A DNA stretch of 64,000 nucleotides from Prunella strophiata. Taxonomy: Eukaryota; Chordata; Aves; Passeriformes; Prunellidae. Position 1 is the first letter of the stretch. Each line of letters opens with the position of its first letter. Made by a program: the position numbers and the translations under genes. The stretch lies in contig JAZBQD010000093.1 in NCBI GenBank assembly GCA_036583965.1, positions 50,867 through 114,866 of the forward strand, in the 5' to 3' direction. Shown here piece by piece: positions 24,092 through 35,089 of this stretch. The notes beneath the pieces are model-generated. The model was given only the letters and a program-made list of their open reading frames with translations. It ran no database searches and was not told the origin of the DNA.

Positions 24092-25554
24092 TGTGTCAGT
24101 TTTGCACAGCCTGGTTCTTGGTAGCAGGGGGCCACAGAGGTGGCTTCTGTGAGAAGCTCCTGGAAGCTTCCATCATGTCCAGCTGAGCCAATCCCTGATG
24201 GCTCTGAGAATGGACGTGCCACTGGTCAAGACTGGGCCAATTAGAGATGGTGGTAATTATAGGAATAAATCACACGAGACTCCATTTTCTTCATGGTGGA
24301 AAAAGCCCATTCTTTATTCATGTAGCTTGTTTTTATACAGTTTTACAGACCTCGTGTGTGACTCCAATTGATAAGTAGCTTTCTTGCCAATTACTTTATT
24401 GGTTAGTAAAAGGTATTTTACTTGTCTATCGAATCTCTCTACTCTTCAATTGTTGACATGTTTTCTTCACTGGTTCTCATGGGAGAGATTTAATGTTTAT
24501 GCAGGTGCTAGTTGTTTTTCACCCAGGAATAGATTTTTATGTTAATGAACTACTCACAACACGATTGCTTTCACATGGAAACTTGCAAATTGCTAGCTTG
24601 ACAAGGCCAGCCATCCATCTAACAGATCAGGCCTGATTTTATGAGGCCTTTCTTTTATAATTTTTCTACCTTACTGCAACAGGTAATGCCTCTGTGATAA
24701 CATATTTAGGAATAAATCAAAACAAAGTTTAAGGAGCAGTTTTAATTCCAGCCAGAGAAGAGGAGGAGGTGAGAACATGTGAGGGAAACAACCTGGAGAC
24801 ACCAAGGTCAGTGGAGAAGGAAGGGGAGGAGGTGCTCCAGTTGCTGGAGCCGAGATTCCTCTGCAGGCCGTGGTGATGACCATGGTGAAACAGGTTGTCC
24901 CCCTGCAGCCCATGGGATCCACAGGGGACGCAGAGATCCACTCAGCCCATGGGAGAGGTGCCCACACTGGAATGGGTGGATGCCTGGAGGAGGCTGTGGA
25001 CCAGTGGGAGACCCGCTGAGAGAGGGGGCCCTGCTCCCAGGCTGGGGCAGCCTGTCCTTAGAGGACTGCACCCTGTGGAACTGACCCACATCACAGCAGT
25101 TTTGGGAGGACAGCTGCCCATGTGAGATTGGTGCCATGTCGGAAAGGTTCGTGGTCTCCCATAGGAGGGACCCCCCCCCCCCCCCCCCCCCCCGCAGTGC
25201 AGCAGGGGAACAAGTCCTCTCCCTGAGCAGTAGAAGAAAACCTTAGGTGACAAACTGACCAAAACCCTGTCTCCCTTTGCTGTCGGTGGGAAGGAGGGAG
25301 GGGTTGGGGGAAAAAGAGGTGTTTTTGAGGCCTTATTTTACTTCTCATTATCCTCCTCTGATTCTGTTAGTAATAAGTTCACTTAATATCTCTAAGGGCC
25401 TGTTTTGCCCTTGATGATAATTGATGAGTGTTTTCTCCCAATCCTTAACTCATGAACCCTTCATTAAATTTTCTCTCTTCTCTCCATTTGCAGAGGAGGG
25501 TGAGTGAGCAGCTTTCATAGGTGCCTGGTGTCCGGCCAGTGCCAAATCACGACA
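24092..25554 (+). mobile_element. LTR of family X (copy B) inside CR1
   Basis: Starts near TGTCAGTTTTGCA and ends AATCACGACA. CR1 coding sequence continues on both sides (LTNREELVG before, SDHEMVEFEIL after). It holds an inserted LTR at 24258-24681 and a 23-base C run at 25171-25193. An ATTAAA signal lies at about 25464. No exact TSD was found. Confidence 0.8.
24258..24681 (-). mobile_element. LTR nested in X-B, TSD GGTAAT
   Basis: Flanked by GGTAAT (24252-24257 and 24682-24687). Removing it restores the X-family sequence. On the minus strand it starts TGTTGCAG. Its other end has lost the standard CA. It shares a TTTATT and TTTTATACAG arrangement with the LTR at 9563-10234 and is probably related. 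Confidence 0.75.
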
Positions 25555-27100
25555 TGCTATATAGTGCTCCAAGACAGGCTTGTCTGTAGTGACCATGAGA
25601 TGGTGGAATTTGAGATCCTCAGGGCAGTGAGGAGGGCACGCAACAAACTCACTGCCTTGGAGTTCAGGAAAGCAGACTTTTGCCTCTTCAAGGACCTACT
25701 CAGTAGAGTCCCATGGGGTAGAGCCCTGGAGGGCAGAGGGGCCCAAGAATTCTGGCTGATATTTGAGGATCGCTTCCTCCAAGATCAGGAGTGACATATT
25801 CCAACAAGGAGGAAATCGGGCAAAAATGCCAGGAGTCCTCCATGGTTGAATAAGGAGCTGCTGTGAGCAAACTCAGAGCAAAAAAAGATTTCAGAAGGTA
25901 GAAATGAGGACAGGTAGCCTGGGAGGAATACAGGGAAATTGTATGGGAAGCTAGGGATAAAGTTAGGGAAGCCAAGGCCCAGTTAGAATTGAGTCTGGCC
26001 AGGGATATCAAGGATAACAGGAAGAGTTTTTAGAGGTATGTTACAAACAAAAAAAAAAAAGACTAGGGATAATGTGGACCCTCTCCAGAAGGAAACAGGA
26101 GGCCTGGCTGCCCTGGATAAAGAGAAGGCTGAGGTTCTCAATGACTTCTATGCCTCAGTCTTCAGTAGCAAATGCTCCAGTCATGCTGCCCAAGTCATGA
26201 AAGGCAAATGCAGGGACTGGGAGAAGGAAGACCATAAGCCAGTTGGAGAATCAGGTTCAAGACCATCTAAGGAACCTGAATGTGCACAAGTCCATGGAAC
26301 CTGATGAGATTCATCTACAGGTCCTGAGGGAACTGGCAGATCAAGTTGATAAGCCACTATCCATCATACTTGAGAAGTCATGACTGTCAGGTGAAGTTCC
26401 CAATGACTGGAAAATGGGAAATATAACCCCCATTTTTAAAAAGGGGAAAGTGGAAAACCTGGGGAACTACAGACCAGTCAGTCTCACCTCTGTCCCAGGT
26501 AAGATCATGGAGCACAATCTCCTGGAGACTATGCTAAGGCACATGGAAAACAAAGAGGTGATTGGTGACAACCAACATGGCTTCACTAAGGGCAAATCAT
26601 GCCTGACAAATTTGGTGGCCTTCTATGATGGGGCTACAGCATTGGTGGATAGGCAAAGCAACTGACATCATCTACCTGGACTTGTGCAATGCATTTGATG
26701 CTGTCCTGCATGACATCCTTGTCTCTAAATTGGAGCGACATGGATTTGATGGATGGACTACTCGGTGTATAAAGAACTGGCTGGATGGCCGCATGCTAAG
26801 AGTTATGGTCAATGGCTCATTGTCCACATGGACACCAGTGATGAGTGGTGTCCCTCAGGGGTCAATGTTGGGGCTGATACTGTTCAGCATCTTTGTTGGG
26901 GCCATGGACAGTGGGATCGAGTGCACCCTCAACAAGTTCACTAATGACACCAAGCTGTGTGGTGCCATCAACACACTGGAGGGAAGGAATGCCATCCAGA
27001 GGGACCTGGACAGGCTTGAGAGGTGGGTCTGTGGAAACCTCATGAAGTACAACAAAGCAAAGTTCAAGTTCCTACACCTGGGTCATGGCAATCCCAAGCA

Positions 27101-27925
27101 CAGAATCACAAAATGGGTCAGGTTGGAAGGGACCAGTGGGTCATCTGGTCTGACCTCCCTCCTCAAGCAGGGTCATCCTAGACTACATGGCACAGGATTG
27201 CATCCAGATGGTTCTTGAATATCTCCAATGAGGGAGACTCTAGAACCTCCCTGGGCAATCTATCCCTGTGCTCAGTCACATGCACAGTAAAGAAGTTCTT
27301 ATCACGTTCAGGTGGATCTTCCTGTATTCCAGTTTCTGCCCATTGCCTCTTGTCCTATTGTTTGGCACCACCAAGAAGAGCCTGGCTCCATCCTCGACAC
27401 CCTCCCTTCAGATACTAATAGACATTGATGAGGTCCCCTCTCCCCTTCTTGAGGCCGAACAGGCCCAGCTCCCTCAGTCTTTCCTCATAAGAGAGGAGCT
27501 CCATGTCTCTCTTGTACTGAGGAGCCTAGAACTGGACACAGCACTCCAGATGTGGCTTCACAAGGGCTTAGTAGAGGGGCAAGATCACCTTCCTTGACCT
27601 GCTGGCAATGCTCTTCCTAATGCATCCCAGGATTCTGTTGGCCTTCTTGGCCACACTGTTGTGGGTCATGGACAGTTTGCTGTCCACCAGGACCCCCAGG
27701 TCCTTCTCCACAGAACTGCTTTCCAGCAGGTTGGCCCCCACCCTGTACTGGTACCCAGCGTTGATCCTCCCCATGTGCAGGACCCTGCCCTTGCCTTTGT
27801 TGAATTTCAGACAGTTCTTTTCTGCTCATCTCTCCAAACTGTCAAAGTCCTTCTGAAGGGCTGCACAGCACTCTGGGGTATTGACCACTCCTCCTAGTTT
27901 TGTATCATCAGTGAACTTGCTGTCT
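27101..27925 (-). mobile_element. CR1 LINE fragment, opposite to the preceding CR1
   Basis: Minus-strand CR1 with its 3' end at 27101 (CAGAATCACAAAATGGG in reverse) and coding frames to about 27925. The frame at 27568-27774 shows SSSVEKDLGVLVDSKLSM and [15 protein letters not shown]. The junction with the plus-strand CR1 is abrupt and no remainder of that CR1 follows on the right. Confidence 0.9.
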
Positions 27926-28129
27926 GAAACAACACATTGAAATACACAAATAGGCTGTATACTTAGCATAACACATGCTAAGGGTGTATGTTAAAAGTAA
28001 CAACAGGAAACAAATAAAACGTATTTTTTAATCTACTGTATCAATAACATTCTCGTGAATTCTTTTTTCTACATTAAATTTTTAGAAACATCTTAATTTC
28101 ACTGACATGGTTGCAATAATCTATTAAGC
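27926..28129. other. Plain intron sequence
   Basis: About 200 bases of A/T-rich sequence between a CR1 and an LTR; nothing recognised. Confidence 0.4.
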
Positions 28130-29631
28130 TAAGTTATGACTGAACCCCCTTCCCTCCATATTAATATCACTTTGAAATTATGGGGCTTTCAGACAAATAT
28201 ATGGGAAAAGAAATAATAGTTCTTTACATATGTATATATATATGTATAACAAGGCAAACAAACAACAACAACAGCAGCAAAAACAAACAGAAAAGAAACC
28301 CAGAGACCAAATAACAGCCGTCTCTCGGCTGTCAAGCACTTTCCCCTTTGCTATAGTTATGGTCACAGCCAGCAGGGGCGCTGGTGGCTCCTAGCCGGGC
28401 AGAACAGGTGCGATAATTCCCTCATAGCTGCAGAGGGCGCTGTGGCACAAACTTAGGCACCTCTCTGCACGTGGGTAATGGAGGCTCAGTCAGTGGAAGA
28501 GATAGAAAAAGGGCTTCCTTTACAAACTCTCAGGGGCAATCAATCCCAGTGCCCCTCCGGATGGCAGAATGGGCTGTAGCAGGAACCTCGGACCAGCAGG
28601 CTGGAACAGCAGAAGCAGGCACAACTGGGGGTGGCAAACAAAATGTAGCAGAAACTCTGCAGCCGCAGCAAGAGCTGCAGGGGTCAGGCAGACAGGGGGT
28701 GTTGGGTTAAAGTGTAGCAAGGAACCAAAAGCAACAGCAGAAAAACAGAGGGGCTGGGCAGCGGCAACTGGGCTCCTGCAAACAGCTGGGAGACACTCAC
28801 TCAGAGTGGGGAGGGGATCAGGGACCAGGGTTTTCCCCTGAGTAGATGGTGAGTGTTATAGATGGGTAATACGATGGTTGGCTCTCACAATTAAGGGATG
28901 AATATTACGTGTATGTTAAGAGGTTTCATTGATGTATAGTTATGTTATTGTGATTTGTTGTTTGGATGTCCTCTGTTCTCCCCATAGTCCCCGTTCACCC
29001 CCCTGTATGGTTGCCAAGGAACAGACTTGGTAGTCGGGACATGTGGAGGGAGGGTGTGTACCTGTGCCCCTTGCATGGGGCATTTGGGAGGAGGGAAGAC
29101 TTGTTACTAGGAGATATGGCATGATGACACCTGACCTCCAATTAAGTTGCAGGAAAGTAGTCTCCACCAATGGACAGCAAAGAAGAGTTGACTGGCAGAC
29201 ATTGGGAGGGGCTAGGGTTACCTAACGCAACACCAAGGGTATAAAAGGTGGAGCAGCCATTTTGTGGGTGGTTTAGTTTCACATTCCCAGAGCTGCTCTT
29301 CTTTTTCCTTATTAAGTCCTCTGTTGTATTTTGTTAAGGTTTAATAAACCTTTGACATTTTTAAAGTGAGTGGTCGTTTCTCACAGTGAGGGTCCTTCCC
29401 AGTGAGATTGGGTGTTGATAAGGTCCCAGTGCAATGGCCACTCTTACAAGCAAAGCCTCACTCATGGTAGGAGAAGCAGTAAAAGACAGAACTCCATGGT
29501 GGCAGTGAATTCTTCCCACAACAACTGCAGCCGGACCGTCTCCCCTCTGACCTGAGAGAGAGAGACAGCACGGGCAAGGAACTGAGCCCAGAGGTAAAGA
29601 AAAAAAAAGGAAAAAATCCTAACCCCCAACA
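28130..29631 (-). mobile_element. LTR of family Z (copy Z4), split by V1
   Basis: Resembles Z3 (49955-51151) along its whole length, from the GACCCCCTTCC-like start through the CACAGCCAGCAGGGGC block to the end CCCCCAACA. Its first ~30 bases are missing or diverged. The LTR V1 is inserted at 28854-29385. ORFs at 28471-28841 are chance frames in the G/C-rich middle. Confidence 0.75.
28854..29385 (+). mobile_element. LTR of family V (copy V1), TSD GTGAG
   Basis: 532-bp LTR, TGTTATAG to TTTCTCACA, with a perfect 5-bp duplication GTGAG (28849-28853 and 29386-29390). TATA box GGTATAAAAGG (about 29238) and AATAAA (about 29343) are well placed. Confidence 0.92.
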
Positions 29632-30029
29632 CTAGTACAGCACTGTGGTTTGGATTTAGTATGAGAATAATGTTATTAACACACTGATGTTTTGATTGTT
29701 GCTAAGTAGTGCTTACCCTAAACTTTTCAGTGTCTCATGCTCTGCCAGTGGGCAGGTGCACAAGAAACTGTGAGGGGACATGGCCAGGACAGCTGACCTG
29801 AACTGGACAAATGGATATTCTATTCTATAGAATGTCATGCTCAGTATATAAACTGGGTGGAACCGTCCAGAAGCCATGAAACGTTACTCAGGGACAAGAT
29901 GGGCATTGATCAGTAGGTGGTAAGCAACTGTGTTTTGCATCGCTTGTTTTCCTTGGGTTTTATTTCTCTCTTCCTCTCCGTTACTCGTATTATCATTATT
30001 ATAATTATAATAATATTTTATTTCAATTA

Positions 30030-32182
30030 TGAAAAACGCCAATCACTTGTGTTGAAATTTTAGAAGTTTAATAGCAATAAAAATAGTTATAAAAACTAGG
30101 ACAATTAGAATTAGGACAATCAAAGTTAGGACAATAAAAGACAATAAAACCAAAGAATTACGGATGTCCAGATGCTTCTTGGGCACTGTGAAAAACGCCA
30201 ATCACTTGTTTTTAAAATTTTAAAAGTTTAATAGTAATAAAATGGTTATAAAAATAGTAATGAACTTGGAGTAAAAAAAATTGGACAATTAGGGTTAGGA
30301 CCATACGAAACAATAAAAACAAAGAGTTCTCTGTCCCAGAACACACCTCGCTAACAAAGGATTAACTCTTAAAAGCAATAGCCTGTTGCATATTCATACA
30401 TCTCATACATGATGCATAAATTCCTTTCAAACAAAGGGTGTTCTCTGGTTAGTGTCATTTTCTTCCTTTTAATCCTGATGACCTCTGTAGGATGGAGTGA
30501 AGCAGGAAGAAGTTGGCCTCTTCTGATAAGGAAACAATAAATTTTTCTCTGAAAAATTTAGGTATCCTGTGGCTAATGAGAAGAATTTCTTGGTTATCTT
30601 TTCCATTTCTTGGGTCAGTTACAAACAAGTATCTTACATCACATAGTTTCTATTTTAATATTATGCTATAGCCTAAAAACTATATGTACCACACTACTTA
30701 AAAGAAATTAATACAACATAACTTTCCAACATAACACATATAGTATTCGTTTTAATCTTTGCGAAAAGCCAATACATATAATATGTATTTTTCACAGGCA
30801 CTAAGCCCCAAAAAGCACACCTTGCTAACAAAGGATTAACTCTTAAAAGCAATAGCCTGTTGCATATTCATATATCTCATATATGATTCAAAAATTCTTT
30901 TCAAACACAGGGTGTTTTCTGCTTAACTTCAACTCCTCCCCTCATCTTGTAAATCAATCTTCTCTGGTTCCTCGGAGTCTGGGCCTTCCCGATGAGGAGG
31001 CAATAATTCTTTTCTTGGAATCCTGTTGTATCTCCATCCAGAGAGGATAATGAGAAGAATTTCTTGGTTATCTTTTCCATTTCTTGGGTCAGTTACAAAC
31101 AAGTATCTTACATCACATAGTTTCTATTTTAATATTATGCTATAGCCTAAAAACTATATGTACCACACTACTTAAAAGAAATTAATACAACATAACTTTC
31201 CAACATAACACATGTAGTATTCATTTTAAAATTTGCAAAGAGCCAATCATATAATATGTATTTTTCACAGGCACTAAGCCCCAAAAAGCACACCTTGCTA
31301 ACAAAGGATTAACTCTTAAAAGCAATAGCCTGTTGCATATTCATATATCTCATATATGATTCAAAAATTCTTTTCAAACACAGGGTGTTTTCTGCTTAAC
31401 TTCAACTCCTCCCCTCATCTTGTAAATCAATCTTCTCTGGTTCCTCGGAGTCTGGGCCTTCCCGATGAGGAGGCAATAATTCTTTTCTTGGAATCCTGTT
31501 GTATCTCCATCCAGAGAGGATAATGAGAAGAATTTCTTGGTTATCTTTTCCATTTCTTGGGTCAGTTACAAACAAGTATCTTACATCACATAGTTTCTAT
31601 TTTAATATTATGCTATAGCCTAAAAACTATATGTACCACACTACTTAAAAGAAATTAATACAACATAACTTTCCAACATAACACATGTAGTATTCATTTT
31701 AAAATTTGCAAAGAGCCAATCATATAATATGTATTTTTCACAGGCACTAAGCCCCAAAAAGCACACCTTGCTAACAAAGGATTAACTCTTAAAAGCAATA
31801 GCCTGTTGCATATTCATATATCTCATATATGATTCAAAAATTCTTTTCAAACACAGGGTGTTTTCTGCTTAACTTCAACTCCTCCCCTCATCTTGTAAAT
31901 CAATCTTCTCTGGTTCCTCGGAGTCTGGGCCTTCCCGATGAGGAGGCAATAATTCTTTTCTTGGAATCCTGTTGTATCTCCATCCAGAGAGGATAATGAG
32001 AAGAATTTCTTGGTTATCTTTTCCATTTCTTGGGTCAGTTACAAACAAGTATCTTACATCACATAGTTTCTATTTAATATGTACCACACACTAACTAATA
32101 CAACATAACTTTCCAACATAACACATGTAGTATTCATTTTAAAATTTGCAAAGAGCCAATCATATAATATGCATTTTTCACA
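30030..32182. repeat. LTR S: self-inserted and tandemly amplified LTR, TSD CAATTA
   Basis: The 2153-bp block is flanked by a perfect 6-bp duplication CAATTA (30024-30029 and 32183-32188) within LTR T. It starts TGAAAAACGCC and ends TTTTTCACA. It contains a 157-bp 5' LTR piece (30030-30186), a complete second S LTR (30187-30796) flanked by GGCAC on both sides, then three head-to-tail copies of the 3' LTR portion: 30797-31269 and 31270-31742 (473 bp each, nearly identical) and 31743-32182 (with an internal ~33-base loss). This is not a CRISPR array: units are long and lack spacers. Confidence 0.88.
30187..30796. mobile_element. Inner LTR S copy inserted in LTR S, TSD GGCAC
   Basis: Complete LTR with the inverted ends TGTGAAAAA and TTTTTCACA, flanked by GGCAC (30182-30186 and 30797-30801). 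It is more diverged from the outer S units than they are from each other, so it entered as a different family member before the outer 3' part was amplified. Confidence 0.75.
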
Positions 32183-32331
32183 CAATTATTAAACTGCTCT
32201 TATCTCTGCCCATGAGGTTTAGGTTTTTGTCTGATTCTCCTCCCTACCCAGAGGAGCCTTGGGGGGGGGAAGGTGAGGTTGAGTGAGTGGCTGTGTGATA
32301 CTTAGTTGCCAGCTGGGCTTAAACCATGACA

Positions 32332-32512
32332 ACAGGCTCTTACCTAGGCATGTGTATCATGGACAGCAATTCTAACAGCATATAGGTTGCCAGCTAGCAT
32401 ATAGTGGAACTTAAGCAGAAGTGTGAATCCCGATAACCTTGTGCATAATTAGTTCCTTATATTAATCTCATCCATCATATATGCTGTTGGCTAGCATCTT
32501 TCATTATGTATC
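32332..32512. other. Intron sequence left of the class I provirus
   Basis: A/T-rich sequence without repeat signature. Its last four bases TATC are the target duplication of the provirus that follows. Confidence 0.5.
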
Positions 32513-32545
32513 TGTAATATATGATGTGTATAATTACACATAACA
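32513..32545 (+). repeat. 5' LTR reduced to 33 bp
   Basis: Between the TSD and the primer site only 33 bases remain. The first 23 match the start of the 3' LTR (TGT.ATATATGATGTGTATAATT) with one difference, and the last ten end ATAACA like the 3' LTR. Promoter and polyadenylation signal are gone. Confidence 0.8.
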
Positions 32546-32549
32546 ATCT

Positions 32550-32567
32550 TGGTGACCCCGACGTGAT
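32550..32567 (+). promoter_or_regulatory. Primer binding site, tRNA-Trp type
   Basis: The 18 bases TGGTGACCCCGACGTGAT follow the LTR end after four bases. This is the primer site known from avian retroviruses primed by tRNA-Trp. Its reverse complement, partly decayed, marks the second copy near 63280-63296. Confidence 0.88.
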
Positions 32568-33272
32568 TCGACTTAGGGGTACAGGGACCCTGCTCTGTTC
32601 AGGAGGTGCCCCGCCGATTTTGGCGGCCTGACAGGGTCGGGAAAACCCCGTAGAACCAAACGAATCTCAAACAAAAGACAAAGCCACAATTAAAGAGGGG
32701 ATAAAAATGGGCCCAGAGCTCTTGGGTAGTTCGGACGGATCCGGGGAGGGTCTCCGAAGCTGCGGTGCAGCTTTTTCACTCATAAAAATCTACGTGCACA
32801 AAGAACCCACGGAGGAAAAGGAACCGTAAGTATTGCGTGGTTGAGTGAGGTGTGATTGAGCATGTGTGTGACACGTGATATTATCACGAAGCGAGTGTGG
32901 ACCCCAAGAATGCAGTTTCACTCTCCTGTGAGGGAAGTGGTCGGTCGAGGGGGAAGCAGACTCAGTACAGGCGTAAAGCCTGAAACTTAGGGAGTTCAGG
33001 GGCTCGATCACGGGGAGGATCAAAAGGGAAGGGACGTTCTCTGGCATTGGGGAGCTGGTAAGCCTTTTTGATCTGGGACTTAGGTAAGTCCAAAAAGGAA
33101 AAGAGAGCTCATTTTCCAGCTGAAAATCTCACGGATCGGTTCACTGTGAGGCTAGTAGACTGGAGATACGGAACAAAGTCTAGACAGAAAAACAGTACCT
33201 GTTAGGATGTAGGATTTCTCTCCAAGATCCCGGCATGAGAATCACGGTAAGGAAATAGTTTTTTAAAGTAAA
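32568..33272 (+). promoter_or_regulatory. Leader of class I provirus with splice donor candidate
   Basis: About 700 bases between primer site and gag start. A strong donor-like site AACC|GTAAGTATT lies at 32826 and could have been the env splice donor. Much of the leader is also found in reverse near 63060-63240. Confidence 0.6.
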
Positions 33273-34308
33273 ATGGGACAAAAGAAAAGTAAGATTCAGG
33301 GAAAATCTCAGGAAAAGTCTGTAAAGACATGGGGAAAAGATCTTCCTGAAATTCCAAGGGAAAGCCCGTTAGGGTGGATGCTAGAATATTGGGAAAGTTG
33401 TCCTGAGAGAAGAAGGATATCTAAGGAGAAAATGAATCATTTTTGTATGGTAATATGGGGAAATAAGGAGATTGAAAAGCATGAAGCCTGGCCGATATTT
33501 GGCACCTTCAAAGGATGGATTTGCCAAGCTTTATATGATTATGTATCAGGTAAGTAGCCACAGGATAGAGAGGAAAGGGAATATGCTGGGTTGTGGGGGT
33601 ACGCATACATGGGGTTATTCCCGATCAGAACTGGCAAAAGTACCTCTACCCAGAATGAGGCTTGGGAAACTTTAGACAACCTCCCCCCTCCGTACCTAAC
33701 ACCCCCACACCAACCCGTACAAGCCCAAGCAACCGCACAGCCTCCAGAAGTCCCGCTCTTACAAGGGCAGACTTTGGCTCCGCCACCTCCACAAGATTTC
33801 TCCCAGTCCTCACCCCCATCACAAACGGCAGAAAAACAGACTGAGAAAACTAGTTCTCCTCCAGCTTGCAGGACCTGTCGCAGAACAAGGAAGGTAAGTA
33901 ATGATGATAGTGAAGATGAGGAGGATAAGTGGAATCTTTTCCCTTTAAGGGAAGTGCTGATTGCCCCGGGAGTTATCGGATTCATAAATGTACCAATTAA
34001 TACTGCAGATGTGAGATTATTTAAGAAGGAAATGGGGAAGTTGATGGATGACCCCTTAGGAGTAGCAGATAGGCTGGATGAATTTTTGGGAACTAGCATT
34101 TACACATACGATGATATGCTATACTTAGATCACTGTTAAATGAGGAGCGGGAAATTATAAGGCAAGCTGCGATATGGGACTGGGAATGCAGGAATCCCCA
34201 AGGGGGCGAGGTGACCAAAGGTGGCCTGACCAGAGACTGTCATGGGATGCCCAGATGGAAGAAGGCAGACTGAGAATGATAGGACTAAGAAATATGGTGA
34301 TACAGGGC
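33273..34308 (+). pseudogene. gag: gag, matrix to capsid N-terminus (class I provirus)
   Basis: The frame begins MGQKKSK, a myristoylation-type start as in gamma-like Gag. It has one in-frame TAG at 33555-33557, continues to a PPPY late-domain motif (around 33685-33700) and proline-rich linker, then the capsid start (FPLREVLIAPG). The frame is lost at 34137 and continues in another (LLNEEREIIRQAA). The class II provirus interrupts it at 34308. Perfect splice-donor-like sequences CAG|GTAAGT (33550) and AAG|GTAAGT (33894) lie within. In a cell the product would have assembled particles at the membrane; this copy cannot. Confidence 0.85.
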
Positions 34309-34746
34309 TGTATTATTTAAAAGTCACCTTGAGCCAGATCTTTTAAGCTCTTGGTGAATTATAATACACCCCCAGATAGCTCAGCTATTTGGTAGAAGGC
34401 ATAAAAGAGCAGGGGGCTCTTGCTGATGTGTTGGAAACAAAAAATGTTTAATAAAAGACAAAATAACAAAGAGAAAATCCGATCTAGGTCAAGCAGGTCT
34501 TGCACCTAGTAAAACACCTTACAAAAGCCGTTAGTTCCTTTGTTGAGCCTGCTTTTATAGTAAATTGTCCAGGAGGGACTTCTTGGCTGTTATCCAATTA
34601 GCTGTCCTTAAATTTAGAGTGAAGTCCCCTTTGTCCTGTAAGGTGTCCCCTTTGTTAGTTGGTGAGAGAAACTTCTGGAGCGTTTCCTTTTTTGGGGGAC
34701 AAAGGACAGGTTTATTACTTCTGCCAATAGGGGGCACATTCCTACA
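34309..34746 (-). repeat. 3' LTR of class II provirus (family U)
   Basis: 438 bp, plus-strand ends TGTATTATTT and ATTCCTACA. On the minus strand a TATA box (ACTATAAAAGC) and an ATTAAA signal are seen. Pairs with 40802-41239. A third member, in the other direction, is the solo LTR at 51718-52145. Confidence 0.93.
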
Positions 34747-35089
34747 TCTCATCCTTTCTATATATTTAAAAGAAAAAGGGAGAAAGGAATATGACCTGAA
34801 AAATCTCATCCTTTTGATAATTTGTAGTTATACCAATTATTCTTAAATTTGGTTATCATCTTCTGTCTTAACTTTGGTAAAGTGTTTTCCTAGGCAAGCT
34901 TTAAATTTCTGGTTACATATGATTTGAACACATAGAACTTCTAAGCATTTTTAACATATGACTTAGAGGTAGGTTAACAACTTTTTAAGCCAACAATAAT
35001 AGCTTACAGAACCTTTTCAGTACAAAACTATTTTTAAACAATTTTAACTAGTGCAAACTTAGAAAACAGTCTCTGCTTCCAGCTGTCGC
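34747..35089 (-). other. 3' untranslated stretch in place of env
   Basis: About 340 bases between the pol stop and the 3' LTR. No coding frame and no env similarity. A weak purine tract (AGAAAGGATGAGA on the minus strand) lies next to the LTR and may be the polypurine primer. Confidence 0.55.

Larger units (their letters stand above)
23573..27100 (+). mobile_element. Long CR1 LINE (endonuclease and RT), split by LTR X-B
   Basis: CR1 parts are 23573-24091 and 25555-27100. The first encodes the endonuclease: [47 protein letters not shown]. The second encodes the rest of it, then the [52 protein letters not shown]. The catalytic FADD is FTND here, so it is inactive. Frames are broken at least four times. 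Its 3' end is missing, replaced at about 27100 by an opposing CR1. Confidence 0.92.
29644..32331 (+). mobile_element. LTR (family T), split by amplified LTR S
   Basis: The T sequence is 29644-30029 and 32183-32331. It starts TGTGGTTTGG, has a TATA box (AGTATATAAAC, about 29846), a terminal ATTAAA (about 32187) and ends ACCATGACA. The halves rejoin at the TCAATTATTAAAC block once the S array is removed. Confidence 0.75.

Noticed and set aside
28471..28841. ORFs in the Z4 LTR, with similar ones at 50144-50726 in Z3
   Set aside because: The frames are not conserved between the two LTR copies, so they are not coding.
30797..32182. Regular repeat array that might suggest CRISPR or a satellite
   Set aside because: Units are 473 bp, directly adjacent and derived from an LTR 3' part; there are no spacers. 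It is recorded as LTR amplification.
34555..34846. ORFs of 60-90 codons found three times (34555, 41048, 51704)
   Set aside because: They are the same chance frame in the three U-family LTRs; repetition reflects the LTR, not a gene.
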